NCBI GenBank assembly: GCA_002363385.1
Contig: DEVL01000002.1
Location: forward strand, 62,001-126,000
From: Stenotrophomonas maltophilia
GTDB taxonomy: Bacteria > Pseudomonadota > Gammaproteobacteria > Xanthomonadales > Xanthomonadaceae
DNA length: 64,000 nucleotides
Reading direction: 5' to 3'
Position numbers and translations under genes: made by a program. The notes beneath the pieces were generated by a model, which was given only the letters and a program-made list of their open reading frames with translations, was not told the origin of the DNA and did no database searches. This document shows positions 28,633 through 37,300 of this stretch, piece after piece (positions within the stretch are counted from its first letter, which is position 1; the number at the start of each line of letters is the position of its first letter).

Positions 28633-29127
28633 GTGCTGCACGTGTTCATGCTTGGTGGGCGGCACGCCCGGGCCCGGATCGAGGTCCACGATGTGGCCTT
28701 CGCCAACGTCGATGTCATCGAGGACGCCTACCCGCAGCTGCGCCAGGACTGGTTCGGCGAGCGCAAAGGGTTGCATGTCGATGGCTGGCTCGCCGTGGAT
28801 GGAGTGGAGGAGTACCGGGTTCGCTTCGCCGATGTGGCTCCGGCTGACAGTGGGCCGCGGCTGTATTTTCTCAATCTCGGTGGGTATGCCGCCGGCGCGC
28901 TGGGCGAGGCGCATGACTACCAGCTGCTGGTCGCCACCAGTGTCGAAGAGGCCAAGCGCAAAGCCAAGGCGCTGCGCGATGCCAGCTGGTTCAAGCCGCA
29001 TACCGATGCGCTGCTGGAAGTGGATGACTGCATCGCCATCGATCAGGTCGGCGGCCGCCACGTGCAGCTCGAACGCGGGGACCACCAGGGCATCACCCTG
29101 GTCAGTGACTACATCGTGATCGGCTGA
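28633..29127 (+). CDS. DUF1543 domain-containing protein
   Basis: A 164-residue cytoplasmic protein. The GTG start at 28633 (MLHVFMLGGRHARARIEVHD) is supported by GGGAG six bases upstream and by the conserved family opening, hydrophobic-x-LGG then EVHDV. Other hallmarks are AYPQLRQDWFG, LHVDGWLAV, LYFLNLGGY and a C-terminal VDDCIAIDQVGGRHV. Members have a duplicated alpha/beta unit of unknown function. An ATG five codons downstream (28648) would cut off the first strand. It is divergent from the I78 gene across 172 bp. Confidence 0.8.
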   Translation: MLHVFMLGGRHARARIEVHDVAFANVDVIEDAYPQLRQDWFGERKGLHVDGWLAVDGVEEYRVRFADVAPADSGPRLYFLNLGGYAAGALGEAHDYQLLVATSVEEAKRKAKALRDASWFKPHTDALLEVDDCIAIDQVGGRHVQLERGDHQGITLVSDYIVIG

Positions 29128-29227
29128 GCGGCACCGATTGCCCGTCGGCCTGTCGCTGGCGCATAGTGTCGCGGTCTTGTGAGGTCCGGCGATATCGCCG
29201 CGACAGGTCAACCAACGGAAACAGAGC

Positions 29228-29854
29228 ATGCAGAGCAGGAAGATCACGGCCGCCTTGATCGTGACGGTGGGAATGGCCTTGGCAGGCAGCGTGATGGCCG
29301 CCGAGCCGGAAGCGCCGGTATTTGGCGGCTGGCGCAACCTGCATTCGGCCAATGGGGCGGCGCCCGTGCTGGAGGATCTGCCGTTCGCGATCCTGCCGCG
29401 GGACGTCGCCAAGGGCAGCCGCTTTGCGGTCCTGGACCGCGAGAACAAGCAGGCGGTGTGCTGCCTGGTCGTGGACAGCGAACGGCTCGATGCGATCGCG
29501 CTGGAAACCCGCTACCGCCTGCCCGGCGTCTGGATCGCCGATCTGCTCGGCAACGAAGACTTCAACCAGCGTCATGGCGACCGCCACGTGTTCGCGATGA
29601 AGCGCGAGGATGCTCTGGTGGATCACGTCTTCTCCGATGCCGGGGGTGCCTACAGCGACCTGGGCGGGCTGCTGCTGCCGGCCGGTGCCGCGCTGGAAGA
29701 GGGCGGCAGCGTCAAGCTCGGTGCAACCAGCTACCGCCTGCAGACCCAGTCGCAGCGGTTCGCCGATGACAACGGTGCGCTGGATCGCTACACCCTGCAG
29801 CCGCCGGCACCCGCCTCGCCGGTGGTGGTCGAGGTGCCCTACAGCACGTACTGA
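29228..29854 (+). CDS. Exported protein of unknown function
   Basis: A 208-residue protein with a clear signal peptide (KITAALIVTVGMALAGSVMA, cleavage after AMA-type site). The mature part holds a Cys-Cys pair (KQAVCCLVVDSERL) and a beta-rich tail ending PVVVEVPYSTY. I do not recognise a family. The spacing of LEDLPFAILPRDVAKGSRF and LPAGAALEEGGSVKLG suggests a compact periplasmic beta protein. GGA lies about eight bases before ATG 29228. It stands alone between DUF1543 and cdh in the same direction. Confidence 0.6.
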   Translation: MQSRKITAALIVTVGMALAGSVMAAEPEAPVFGGWRNLHSANGAAPVLEDLPFAILPRDVAKGSRFAVLDRENKQAVCCLVVDSERLDAIALETRYRLPGVWIADLLGNEDFNQRHGDRHVFAMKREDALVDHVFSDAGGAYSDLGGLLLPAGAALEEGGSVKLGATSYRLQTQSQRFADDNGALDRYTLQPPAPASPVVVEVPYSTY

Positions 29855-29941
29855 CACGAAAGCGACAGAACCGGCACGGTACAATCGCGATCGCCCGCCG
29901 CCCGTACCTGGCCGGGCCTGCACCCTTGTACGAGCCTGTCC

Positions 29942-30730
29942 GTGATCGCCCGATTGTCCTTGTTCTGTGCGCTGCTGCTGTTGACCGCCTGCGCCACGCC
30001 GGTACTGCCGCCGGCCAAGCCCACCGCCAACCCGGATGCCCTGTGGAGCATCATCCAGCGCGACTGCGCCGGTGATGGCGCACCCCGTGGCAGCTGCCTT
30101 GCGGTGTCCGCCGACGCGCATCGGCGCGATGTGCTGCTCAAGGATTCGCACGGTCACTTCCAGTTCCTGGTGCTGCCGCTGGACCGGGTCTCGGGCATTG
30201 AAAGCCCAACGTTGCTGAGGGCTGATGCGCCGAACTATTTCGCTGCCGCCTGGGCCGCCCGCAGCCACACCGAGCGGGCGCTGGGCCGGCCATTACCGCG
30301 TGACGTGGCCAGCCTGGCCCTGAACTCACCGCACGGACGTTCCCAGCACCAGCTGCACATCCACGTGGATTGCCTGCGCGCTGATGTCATGACGCAGCTG
30401 CACCGGCTGCAGCCTGCCATCGGTACCGCTTGGCAGCCGCTGCCGGAGCCGCTGCGTGGGCATGCGTATCTCGCCCGCGGGCTGCCGGGGGCCGAACTGA
30501 CGGCCAACCCGGTCCGTTTGCTTGCCGACTATCTGGAAGACCCCACCGATCTCGGTAACTGGTCGCTGGTGGTGGCCGGCAAGACTGATGTCGCCGGCGC
30601 CCCGGGTTTCGTGTTGCTGGCCACGCGGTTGGATCTGGAGGCCGGCAACAAGGCCAGCGGCGAGGAACTGCAGGACCACGCCTGCGCAGCCCTCACCGGG
30701 GCGGCAGGCCCGCTGGATGGCGTGCTGTGA
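29942..30730 (+). CDS. cdh: CDP-diacylglycerol diphosphatase
   Basis: A 262-residue Cdh family protein, which hydrolyses CDP-diacylglycerol to CMP and phosphatidate. The HIT-like active site is NSPHGRSQHQLHIHVDCLRA, with the HxHxD/S core. PNYFAAAWAARS and an N-terminal LWSIIQRDC are also typical. The N-terminus is hydrophobic with a lipobox-like LLTACATP, so it may be a lipoprotein where E. coli Cdh is membrane-anchored. The start is GTG 29942 with only a weak Shine-Dalgarno. It suggests local control of phospholipid precursors. Confidence 0.88.
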   Translation: MIARLSLFCALLLLTACATPVLPPAKPTANPDALWSIIQRDCAGDGAPRGSCLAVSADAHRRDVLLKDSHGHFQFLVLPLDRVSGIESPTLLRADAPNYFAAAWAARSHTERALGRPLPRDVASLALNSPHGRSQHQLHIHVDCLRADVMTQLHRLQPAIGTAWQPLPEPLRGHAYLARGLPGAELTANPVRLLADYLEDPTDLGNWSLVVAGKTDVAGAPGFVLLATRLDLEAGNKASGEELQDHACAALTGAAGPLDGVL

Positions 30731-30813
30731 GGCCCGGCACGCTATAGTGCTTATTCAATGCGATTCCCGCTTTCGCGCCCGGGCTGACTGGCGCGTCGTA
30801 TACGACTTATTCC

Positions 30814-31581
30814 ATGACTGCTGAAACCACGACTCCGCCCACCGCTGCGCCGTCCCAGGCCACCGGTCCGCTGTTTTACCAACAGGCTGTGCCGCTGCGT
30901 TCGGACGAGCACGCCAACTGGCGCCTGCTGCCTGACACCGCGAATTTCGCGGCTGACACCAACGCGATCCCCGCGGTGATCGGCGAGTTCGGCTCGCTGG
31001 CGCAGCACTACCCGATCATCTTCACCGGTCAGGATGCGATGCCGCTGGTGGCCGTGGGCCTGTCCCATCGCAATCTGTTCGTCGCCGATGGCGTATGGGA
31101 TGAGCAGAGCTACGTACCGGCGTACGTGCGCCGCTATCCGTTCGTGTTCATGCAGGCCGGTGAGCCGGACAACTACGTCCTCGCCGTGGATGCGGCCGCC
31201 AAGCAGGTCAACCAGGGCGACAGCGAAGAAGGCCTGCCGCTGTTCCAGGATGGCAAGGCGACCGAACTGGTCGACAACGCGATGCGTTTCTGCGGCGATT
31301 ACACCCGCGAGCACGAACATACCCGTCGCTTCTCGGCCGCCCTGATCGAGAACGATCTGCTCATCGACCGCAATATTGATGTCACCCTGGCCGATGGTCG
31401 GAAAATGTCGGTCAACGGTTTCCAGGTGGTGGATGTGGAGAAGTTTGCCGCGTTGCCGGACGAGACCGTGGTGGCGTGGCACCGCAGCGGCTGGCTGGCC
31501 CTGGTGCATCACCACCTGAGCTCGCTGGCGCGCTTCAGCGCGCTGGTGAACCGCCAGAGCCAGGTGCCTGCCGAGGCCTGA
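30814..31581 (+). CDS. SapC family protein
   Basis: A 255-residue cytoplasmic protein of the SapC family (named from Campylobacter S-layer loci, not the peptide transporter SapC). Typical segments are FYQQAVPLRSDEHANWRLLP, EFGSLAQHYPIIFT, VPAYVRRYPFVF and the C-terminal LALVHHHLSSLARFSALV. The biochemical function is unknown. In related bacteria the gene often lies near TonB-dependent receptors; here one follows at 32536 beyond an MgtC gene. The gene is followed by a strong terminator, so it is probably monocistronic. Confidence 0.88.
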   Translation: MTAETTTPPTAAPSQATGPLFYQQAVPLRSDEHANWRLLPDTANFAADTNAIPAVIGEFGSLAQHYPIIFTGQDAMPLVAVGLSHRNLFVADGVWDEQSYVPAYVRRYPFVFMQAGEPDNYVLAVDAAAKQVNQGDSEEGLPLFQDGKATELVDNAMRFCGDYTREHEHTRRFSAALIENDLLIDRNIDVTLADGRKMSVNGFQVVDVEKFAALPDETVVAWHRSGWLALVHHHLSSLARFSALVNRQSQVPAEA

Positions 31582-31606
31582 GGCCCAGCACGCAGGCAGC
31601 AACCGG

Positions 31607-31633
31607 AACGGCGGCCACAGGGCCGCCGTTTTT
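31607..31633 (+). terminator. Rho-independent terminator of sapC
   Basis: A perfect ten-base stem, AACGGCGGCC (31607-31616) with GGCCGCCGTT (31621-31630), has a four-base ACAG loop and runs into a TTTTT tract. It lies between convergent sapC and mgtC genes. Confidence 0.92.
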
Positions 31634-31655
31634 CATTGTTCGGGAACCGCCGCGA

Positions 31656-32372
31656 TCAGTCGCGGGTACTGACTTCCCAGTTGGCGTGCACCACACCCGG
31701 CTGACGTTGCAACCGCGCGACCACGGTATCGAGCTCATCGGCGCTGACGGCGGTGCTGACCAGGATCGCGACCAGCTCCACCGGGCCGTCGCCGTGCTCG
31801 ATCACCTGCACATCGCTGACCGGATACTGTGCGGCCTCCAGCGCGTCGACGAGGCGTTCGCGTGCCAGGGGCGTGGCGGCAGGGTCCACGCTCAGGCGCA
31901 CCTCGTAGGTGGCTTCAGAGGCGGCCTCATTGATCGGGATGCGGTTGATCGCGTTGACCAAGGGCCGCAGCAGGGTGTTGCCGGCGATGATCAACACCGT
32001 CAGCAGCGCGCCTTCGGCCAGCATGTCCGCACCGGTGCATGCACCGACTGCCGCCGAACACCACAGCGTCGCGGCGGTGTTGAGGCCGCGCACGTTCATG
32101 CCTTCCTTCATGATCACGCCCGCGCCCAGGAAGCCGACACCGGACACCACGTAGGAAATCACCCGTACCGCCTCGACACTGCCGGCGATGCGCATGCCCA
32201 GATCCACGAAGGCCGCCGCGCCGACCGCCACCAGCACATTGGTGCGCAGCCCAGCGGTGCGCTGACGGTACTGGCGCTCGGCACCGATCAGTGTGCCCAG
32301 CACGAAGGCGGCCACCAGGCTGACCACGGTGTCCAGGAAGGGGTACAACTGGAAGGTCTGGATGAAGCGCAT
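31656..32372 (-). CDS. MgtC/SapB family membrane protein (long form)
   Basis: A 238-residue protein with the four- to five-helix MgtC core: the conserved LGTLIGAERQYRQRTAGLRT, GVGFLGAGVIMKEG and CSAAVGACTGADM. An ACT-like cytoplasmic C-terminal domain follows (about 150-238; YEVRLSVDPAATPLARERLV). That domain layout matches true MgtC, linked in pathogens to low-magnesium survival and control of ATP synthase. The upstream region (to 32535) is shared with the TonB-dependent receptor, but I see no riboswitch-like structure. Confidence 0.9.
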   Translation of the reverse strand: MRFIQTFQLYPFLDTVVSLVAAFVLGTLIGAERQYRQRTAGLRTNVLVAVGAAAFVDLGMRIAGSVEAVRVISYVVSGVGFLGAGVIMKEGMNVRGLNTAATLWCSAAVGACTGADMLAEGALLTVLIIAGNTLLRPLVNAINRIPINEAASEATYEVRLSVDPAATPLARERLVDALEAAQYPVSDVQVIEHGDGPVELVAILVSTAVSADELDTVVARLQRQPGVVHANWEVSTRD

Positions 32373-32535
32373 GCGGAGTCCTTGCAGGGCAGGGCTTAGG
32401 CGAATTCCCGATAAGCATATCCCGGCCGGTCATTTCCCCCTTCGCTGCCTGTTCAGCAAAATCCCGGCCCTCTCTCCACCACGATCCGGCGCAGGCCTTC
32501 CCGCGCTGGCGCGATCTTATTTACCGGAATTCTGC

Positions 32536-35259
32536 ATGTCTGTGCTGTATCGCCCGCTGCGTCGGCGGGCCTTGGTGTTGTCGTTGTTGCCCCTGCTTGG
32601 CACAAGTTCACTGGTGCATGCGGCCGATCCGCCCACCCAGCTCGATGCGGTCACGGTCACCGGTTCGCGCATCCCCCGCGCCAGTGTGGAAGGCCCCTCT
32701 CCGGTGACCGTAATCACCCAGGAGCAGATCGAGGCGCAGGGCTACCGCAGTGCCTTCGAAGCGCTCAGCGCGCTGACCGAGAACACCGGCAACGTGCAGG
32801 GCGAGGATTTCGGCAATACCTTCACCCCGGCCGCCAACACCATCAATCTGCGCGGCCTTGGCCCCAATCGCACCCTGGTGCTGGTCAACGGTCGCCGTCA
32901 GTCCGATTACCCGCTGGCCTACGAAGGCTCGGTCAATGTGGTCAACCTGGCCAACATTCCCAGCGCGCTGATCGACCGTATCGAAGTGCTGGCCGGGGGG
33001 GCCTCGGCGGTGTACGGCTCCGATGCAATCGCCGGTGTGGTCAACATCATCCTGAAGAAGACCTATGACGGTGTCGGCATCAATGTGCGCGCCGGCACCA
33101 CCGAACAGGGCGGCGGTGACAACCAGCGCCTGCAGGCGGTCGGCGGCGGCTCGGGTGAGCAGTGGGACGCGATCTTCGGCCTGGAGATCGCCAACCGCAA
33201 GGCGATCTACGGCTCGCAGCGCGATTTCATGGACTCGCTGACCGATGACCCGCGTGGCGTCACGCCGCTGGCGACGGCGGTGGCGTATCGCCGCAACGCC
33301 TCCACCAACAGCTATATCGATCCCGGTGCCGACGGCTGCGATACCTCCAGCGCGCTCTACGGCGGCAGCGTGTTCCGCGCCCAGAATCCGCGCCAGGGCT
33401 GGTACTGCGGCAGCAATGAAGCCTCGCCCACGTTCTGGACCGTGCAGACCGAGAAGCGCAACATCGATGCCTACAGTTCAGTGACCTGGCGTCTGAATGA
33501 TCGCCAGGAACTGTTCGCCGATGCGGCCATCGGCACCGCGCGCATCTACAACAATACCCGTGCACCGAGCTGGACGTCTTCGCGCAACTATTTCTACAAC
33601 CAGAACAGCGGTCAGCTGGAAAGCTGGTACCGGCGTTTCGCACCGGAGGAGATCGGCGGCGTGCAGCGCAATGCCAATCGATTCCTGGAGCAGTCCTGGT
33701 CGTTCAACGTGGGCGCACGCGGCAGCATCGGCAGTTCGGACTGGGACTACGAAGCGGCCTACAGCCGTTCGCGCTATGAGAACAAGACGCAGCGCCCGGG
33801 CCTGTTGGCCGGCATCAACACCTACCTGCTCGGCCCGCAGCTGGGCACTCGTAATGGCGTGGAGGTGTATGCACCGGATCCGTCACGGCTGTACCAGCCG
33901 CTGACCCCGGGCGAGTATGAAGGCCTGTCGGGCCGTTACGAGAGCCGCAACGCCGCGTGGCTGCAGACGGCCAGCGTCAGCGTCAACGGCCAGCTGTTCG
34001 ATCTGCCCGGCGGCCGTGCCGCGCTGGCAGCCGTTGTCGAAGCGGGCAGCCAGGGCTACCGCAACCGCCCGGACCCGGCCCTGGCGCAGGGCGTGTTCTG
34101 GAACCTCAACGCGGGCGTCCCCGCCGGTGGCGAGCGTGACCGGTATGCGGCTGGTGTGGAACTGCAGCTGCCGTTGCTGGAGCGCCTGACCGCCACGGTG
34201 GCCGGTCGTTATGACCAGTACCGTGCGGCCGGTGATCACCTGGGCAAGGCGACCTGGAGCACCGGCCTGGAGTTCCGTCCGTTCGATACGCTGCTGCTGC
34301 GCGCCAGTGCGGCCACCAGTTTCCGCGCGCCGGACATGAACTATGTATTCGCAACCGAAACGCGGGGTTACAACCCCGGCATGACCGACTACTGGCGCTG
34401 CCGCAGCGCCGGCCAGGCGTATGACGACTGCGATTTCAGCGGATTGGCGATCGACTACACCAGTGGCGCCAACCCGCAGCTGCGGCCGGAAACCGCCAAA
34501 TCGTATGGACTGGGGTTTGTGTGGTCGCCGTCGGCCAATCTGGACTTCACCGCGGATTACTACGACATCCGCATCGACGACGAGGTCACCAACCTCGATG
34601 CCACCCGCATCCTCCAGGATGAAGCGGACTGCCGCCTTGGGCAGACCGTGGGCGGCGACGCACGCGATATCGGCTCGGCACAATGCCAGGACGCGCTGCG
34701 CCGGGTGATCCGCAACCCGGCCGATGCCGCCGTGCAGCCCAACCAGGTGGTGCGCGTGCTGATCAACCCGATCAATGCCGCCTCCGAAACCGTGCGCGGT
34801 ATCGACCTGAAGTCGACGGTGCGCTGGGATGCGGGCCGTTACGGTCGCTTCTCCGCCCGCATGGCGTACTCGCTGGTGATCGATCACCGCTACCGCCAGT
34901 TCGCCGGCGATGACGTGCAGGACCAGCGTAACTCGCTGGATTCCTACCAGTGGCGCAGCAAGGTCAACGGCAGCGTGACCTGGGCGATCAACGACTGGAC
35001 CGCCACGCTGTACGGCATGCGCTACGGCTCGCTGCCCAAGACCGACGGCAGCGGCCGCATCGCGCCGTACATGACCTACAACGCCAGTCTCTACCGCAAG
35101 CTCAGCGACAACGCCACGCTGGGCCTGATCGTCAACAACCTGCGCGACAGCCGCCCACCGGCAGACAAGAACGGTGGTGGTTGGCCGTTCTACCCGGTCG
35201 GCAACTACGATCCTTACGGCCGTCAGCTATGGCTGGAGTTTGATTACCGCTTCCTGTAA
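32536..35259 (+). CDS. TonB-dependent outer-membrane receptor
   Basis: A 907-residue receptor with signal peptide (RALVLSLLPLLGTSSLVHAA). The TonB box region is LDAVTVTGSRIPR, and the plug domain includes SPVTVITQEQIEAQGYRSAF, NINLRGLG-type text and IEVLAGGASAVYGSDAIAGV. The C-terminal beta barrel ends in the outer-membrane signature FDYRFL with terminal hydrophobic residue. Cysteine pairs in extracellular-loop candidates (DGCDTSS...WYCGSN; YWRCRSAG...DDCDF) may form disulfides. It takes up an unknown substrate by TonB energy. ATG 32536 is the true start inside a longer open frame. Confidence 0.93.
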   Translation: MSVLYRPLRRRALVLSLLPLLGTSSLVHAADPPTQLDAVTVTGSRIPRASVEGPSPVTVITQEQIEAQGYRSAFEALSALTENTGNVQGEDFGNTFTPAANTINLRGLGPNRTLVLVNGRRQSDYPLAYEGSVNVVNLANIPSALIDRIEVLAGGASAVYGSDAIAGVVNIILKKTYDGVGINVRAGTTEQGGGDNQRLQAVGGGSGEQWDAIFGLEIANRKAIYGSQRDFMDSLTDDPRGVTPLATAVAYRRNASTNSYIDPGADGCDTSSALYGGSVFRAQNPRQGWYCGSNEASPTFWTVQTEKRNIDAYSSVTWRLNDRQELFADAAIGTARIYNNTRAPSWTSSRNYFYNQNSGQLESWYRRFAPEEIGGVQRNANRFLEQSWSFNVGARGSIGSSDWDYEAAYSRSRYENKTQRPGLLAGINTYLLGPQLGTRNGVEVYAPDPSRLYQPLTPGEYEGLSGRYESRNAAWLQTASVSVNGQLFDLPGGRAALAAVVEAGSQGYRNRPDPALAQGVFWNLNAGVPAGGERDRYAAGVELQLPLLERLTATVAGRYDQYRAAGDHLGKATWSTGLEFRPFDTLLLRASAATSFRAPDMNYVFATETRGYNPGMTDYWRCRSAGQAYDDCDFSGLAIDYTSGANPQLRPETAKSYGLGFVWSPSANLDFTADYYDIRIDDEVTNLDATRILQDEADCRLGQTVGGDARDIGSAQCQDALRRVIRNPADAAVQPNQVVRVLINPINAASETVRGIDLKSTVRWDAGRYGRFSARMAYSLVIDHRYRQFAGDDVQDQRNSLDSYQWRSKVNGSVTWAINDWTATLYGMRYGSLPKTDGSGRIAPYMTYNASLYRKLSDNATLGLIVNNLRDSRPPADKNGGGWPFYPVGNYDPYGRQLWLEFDYRFL

Positions 35260-35266
35260 TCCGCTC

Positions 35267-35306
35267 GCGGGCCCGGCAATGCCGGGCCCGCTGCGTTTGG
35301 GTTTTC
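35267..35306 (+). terminator. Terminator after the TonB-dependent receptor
   Basis: An 11-base perfect stem, GCGGGCCCGGC (35267-35277) and GCCGGGCCCGC (35281-35291), with a three-base AAT loop is followed by TGCGTTTGGGTTTT. It begins eight bases after the stop codon. Confidence 0.85.
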
Positions 35307-35365
35307 AATGCAGGCGACGGCATACTGCGCGCTGCCGAGCATTCGGTGATTGCAAGGATGTACGT

Positions 35366-35833
35366 ATGACCGACCTGATTCACTATCGCCGCGCGCTGCC
35401 GGATGATGCCGCTGCCTGCATCGATCTCCGTGGCCGCACCCGCGAGAACGCTTTTTCCGCGGCCGATCTCGCCGAACTCGGCATTACCGAAGACAGCTGG
35501 GCGGCGGGCATCCGTGACGACGCACTGCCGGGACATATCGCGCTGGAGGGCGAGCGTATGGTCGGCTACTGCTTCGGCGATCGCGAGGGCGGTGAGATCG
35601 TGGTGCTCGCATTGCTCCCGGCGTATGAAGGGCAGGGCATCGGGCGGTTCTTGCTGGATCTGTCCATCACCGATCTGGTGAAGGCGGGGCATTCGCGGTT
35701 GACTCTGGGGTGTGCGGCCGATCCGGCGGTGCGCTCGCATGGGTTCTATCGCAACCTGGGCTGGCGACCGACCGGCGAGATCGATGCGCTGGGCGATGAG
35801 GTGCTGGAACTGCACGTGGGCGCGACGCCGTAA
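35366..35833 (+). CDS. GNAT family N-acetyltransferase
   Basis: A 155-residue acetyltransferase. Strands of the GNAT fold are recognisable (IHYRRALPDDAAACIDLR at the start) and the acetyl-CoA loop is LLPAYEGQGIGRFLLDLS with the Q/RxxGxG/A motif. The C-terminal SHGFYRNLGWRPTGE is typical. Because GHIALEGERMVGYCFGD is generic, the acceptor (amine, peptide or antibiotic) cannot be inferred. ATG 35366 has AAGGA about seven bases upstream. A three-codon ATG-TAC-GTA-TGA precedes and overlaps this start. Confidence 0.88.
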   Translation: MTDLIHYRRALPDDAAACIDLRGRTRENAFSAADLAELGITEDSWAAGIRDDALPGHIALEGERMVGYCFGDREGGEIVVLALLPAYEGQGIGRFLLDLSITDLVKAGHSRLTLGCAADPAVRSHGFYRNLGWRPTGEIDALGDEVLELHVGATP

Positions 35834-35961
35834 CAGGTGCGTAGGGCGTGGCAGTGATTCCGTGTCGGAATCCTGCGCATCGCACGACTTGCGTGCGGCC
35901 GGTCACGGCGATGAGTCACGGTGCGAGGACATGCTGCAGCTCTCCTGGATGGAGCTGAGCC

Positions 35962-36396
35962 ATGCCTGTGTGGATGTTCGCCATGATGATGGGCGCCGTA
36001 GTGAACGTGCCTGCGCCGCGGCAAGTGCATACCTGTGTCGTGGATGGTGCTCGTCAGTACCAGTCCTTGCCCTGCACAGGCCGGACCGAACGCATCCGCG
36101 AGATGCCACCGGTCACCGACACCTGGGCCAATGAGCTGTACATCGAATCGCTTCGTCAGTCGCTCAAGGGCAAACAGGGCGAAAAAGTGACGCCGGTGCG
36201 CCCGCGTCGATCGCAGCGGCCCGGCCTGCGGCAGCTGCCTGCCATCCGGGGTGCGGTCATCTCCGTGCATGCCGATCCGGCCCGTTGCGCCGCCGCGCGC
36301 CGTCAGCGCGAGGCGACGTACCGCAAGGCAGGCGACCGGCCGAGCCTGGCGCTGAGCCGGAAGATGGACGACCTGGTGCACGATGCCTGCCGCTGA
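35962..36396 (+). CDS. Exported DUF4124-like protein
   Basis: A 144-residue protein with a short hydrophobic N-terminus (MPVWMFAMMMGAVVNVPAPR) that may be a signal peptide. The next segment, VHTCVVDGARQYQSLPCTG, matches the core of DUF4124, in which two cysteines flank a Y-Q-S-x-P-C motif. The rest is basic and low in hydrophobics, ending with a Cys-containing MDDLVHDACR. Such proteins are periplasmic and of unknown function in xanthomonads. GGAG lies seven bases before the ATG. Confidence 0.65.
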   Translation: MPVWMFAMMMGAVVNVPAPRQVHTCVVDGARQYQSLPCTGRTERIREMPPVTDTWANELYIESLRQSLKGKQGEKVTPVRPRRSQRPGLRQLPAIRGAVISVHADPARCAAARRQREATYRKAGDRPSLALSRKMDDLVHDACR

Positions 36397-36458
36397 GGTT
36401 CATTCATGGTGAACGATCGCTGCCCTCGGTCGCGCTCCATCAGAGCCGTCCGTCACCT

Positions 36459-36476
36459 GCCCTGCCAAGGCAGGGC
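36459..36476. terminator. Hairpin between convergent DUF4124-like and DUF2968 genes
   Basis: The seven-base arms GCCCTGC (36459-36465) and GCAGGGC (36470-36476) flank a four-base loop in the 91-bp convergent gap. There is no U-tract. Likely a bidirectional terminator. Confidence 0.45.
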
Positions 36477-36487
36477 GCTGCGCGCCG

Positions 36488-37207
36488 TTACGGTGTGCCG
36501 GGGTTGCCCTGCGACGCCGGCTGCTGCGTGGCCGCCTCGGCCGAAGGCAGCGACAGGGCCGGGTTCAGCTGCTGGGCCTGCAGGGTCTGGATGCGCTGAT
36601 TGAGCGCGTCCAGTTCGCTGTGGCTGCTGCGCAGGTCCGTGCTCAGGCTGACCGCCTGCTGCTTGGCCTGTTCCAGTGCGGCACTGACCTGCAGCGACTG
36701 CTGGCGCTGAAGATCCGCTTCCTGCTGCAGGCTGCGCAGGCGCTGTTCGTTGTAGGCGACCAGGTTTTCCGTATAGCGCTTGCCGGCCTGCAGGCGGGTG
36801 GTATCGATATACACCTGGGCCAGCTGCTCGGTCTGCTCCACAAACGTGCGGTAGACCTTCTCCGCGTTGTCCACCGAATCGGTCTTGATCACGCGCCAGA
36901 AGTCTTTGTCGTGGAACAGCGCCACGTAGTAATTGAGCGTGCTGGTATTGAACAGCAGGCTGGCACCGTAACTGCCGTTATAGGTGGTACGCAGCTCGGT
37001 CAGCTGTTTGGAATCCACCAGCTGGCGCAGTTCGTCCACGGTATTGCGCACCACCGGTGCCTGGCGCGCGTCAGCATCCACCGCCGGCTCGGCACGCGGC
37101 GTGCGTGCGGCCATTGCCTGCGGCACAAGGCTCAACGACAGCAGCAATACGATCCCACCGGTCAGCGTGTGCGTGACGATGGAACCAACCCCTTTTCTCT
37201 CTCGCAT
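36488..37207 (-). CDS. DUF2968 family exported coiled-coil protein
   Basis: A 239-residue protein from ATG 37207 with signal peptide (THTLTGGIVLLLSLSLVPQA, cleavage near AMA). Residues about 50-125 carry the DUF2968 signature (VDELRQLVDSKQLTELRTTY, LNYYVALFHDKDFWRVIKTD). Residues about 150-215 form a long coiled coil (NEQRLRSLQQEADLQRQQSL). The tail is Gln/Pro-rich. The frame extends to 37288 without support. It lies just downstream of tadG in the same direction, so it may be a passenger of the Tad operon, but its role is unknown. Confidence 0.8.
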   Translation of the reverse strand: MRERKGVGSIVTHTLTGGIVLLLSLSLVPQAMAARTPRAEPAVDADARQAPVVRNTVDELRQLVDSKQLTELRTTYNGSYGASLLFNTSTLNYYVALFHDKDFWRVIKTDSVDNAEKVYRTFVEQTEQLAQVYIDTTRLQAGKRYTENLVAYNEQRLRSLQQEADLQRQQSLQVSAALEQAKQQAVSLSTDLRSSHSELDALNQRIQTLQAQQLNPALSLPSAEAATQQPASQGNPGTP

Positions 37208-37300
37208 ATTCAGGCCATCCACAAGTGGATTATCAATGAAGTAATGTCCCCAGCCGGAGTCTAGCATGCACTTTCCTTCGGCCTGCATTCCACGGCAGCG

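Noticed and set aside
35358..35369. A three-codon ORF (ATG-TAC-GTA-TGA) overlapping the GNAT start
   Set aside because: Its ATG overlaps the Shine-Dalgarno that serves the real start. So short an ORF is expected by chance.
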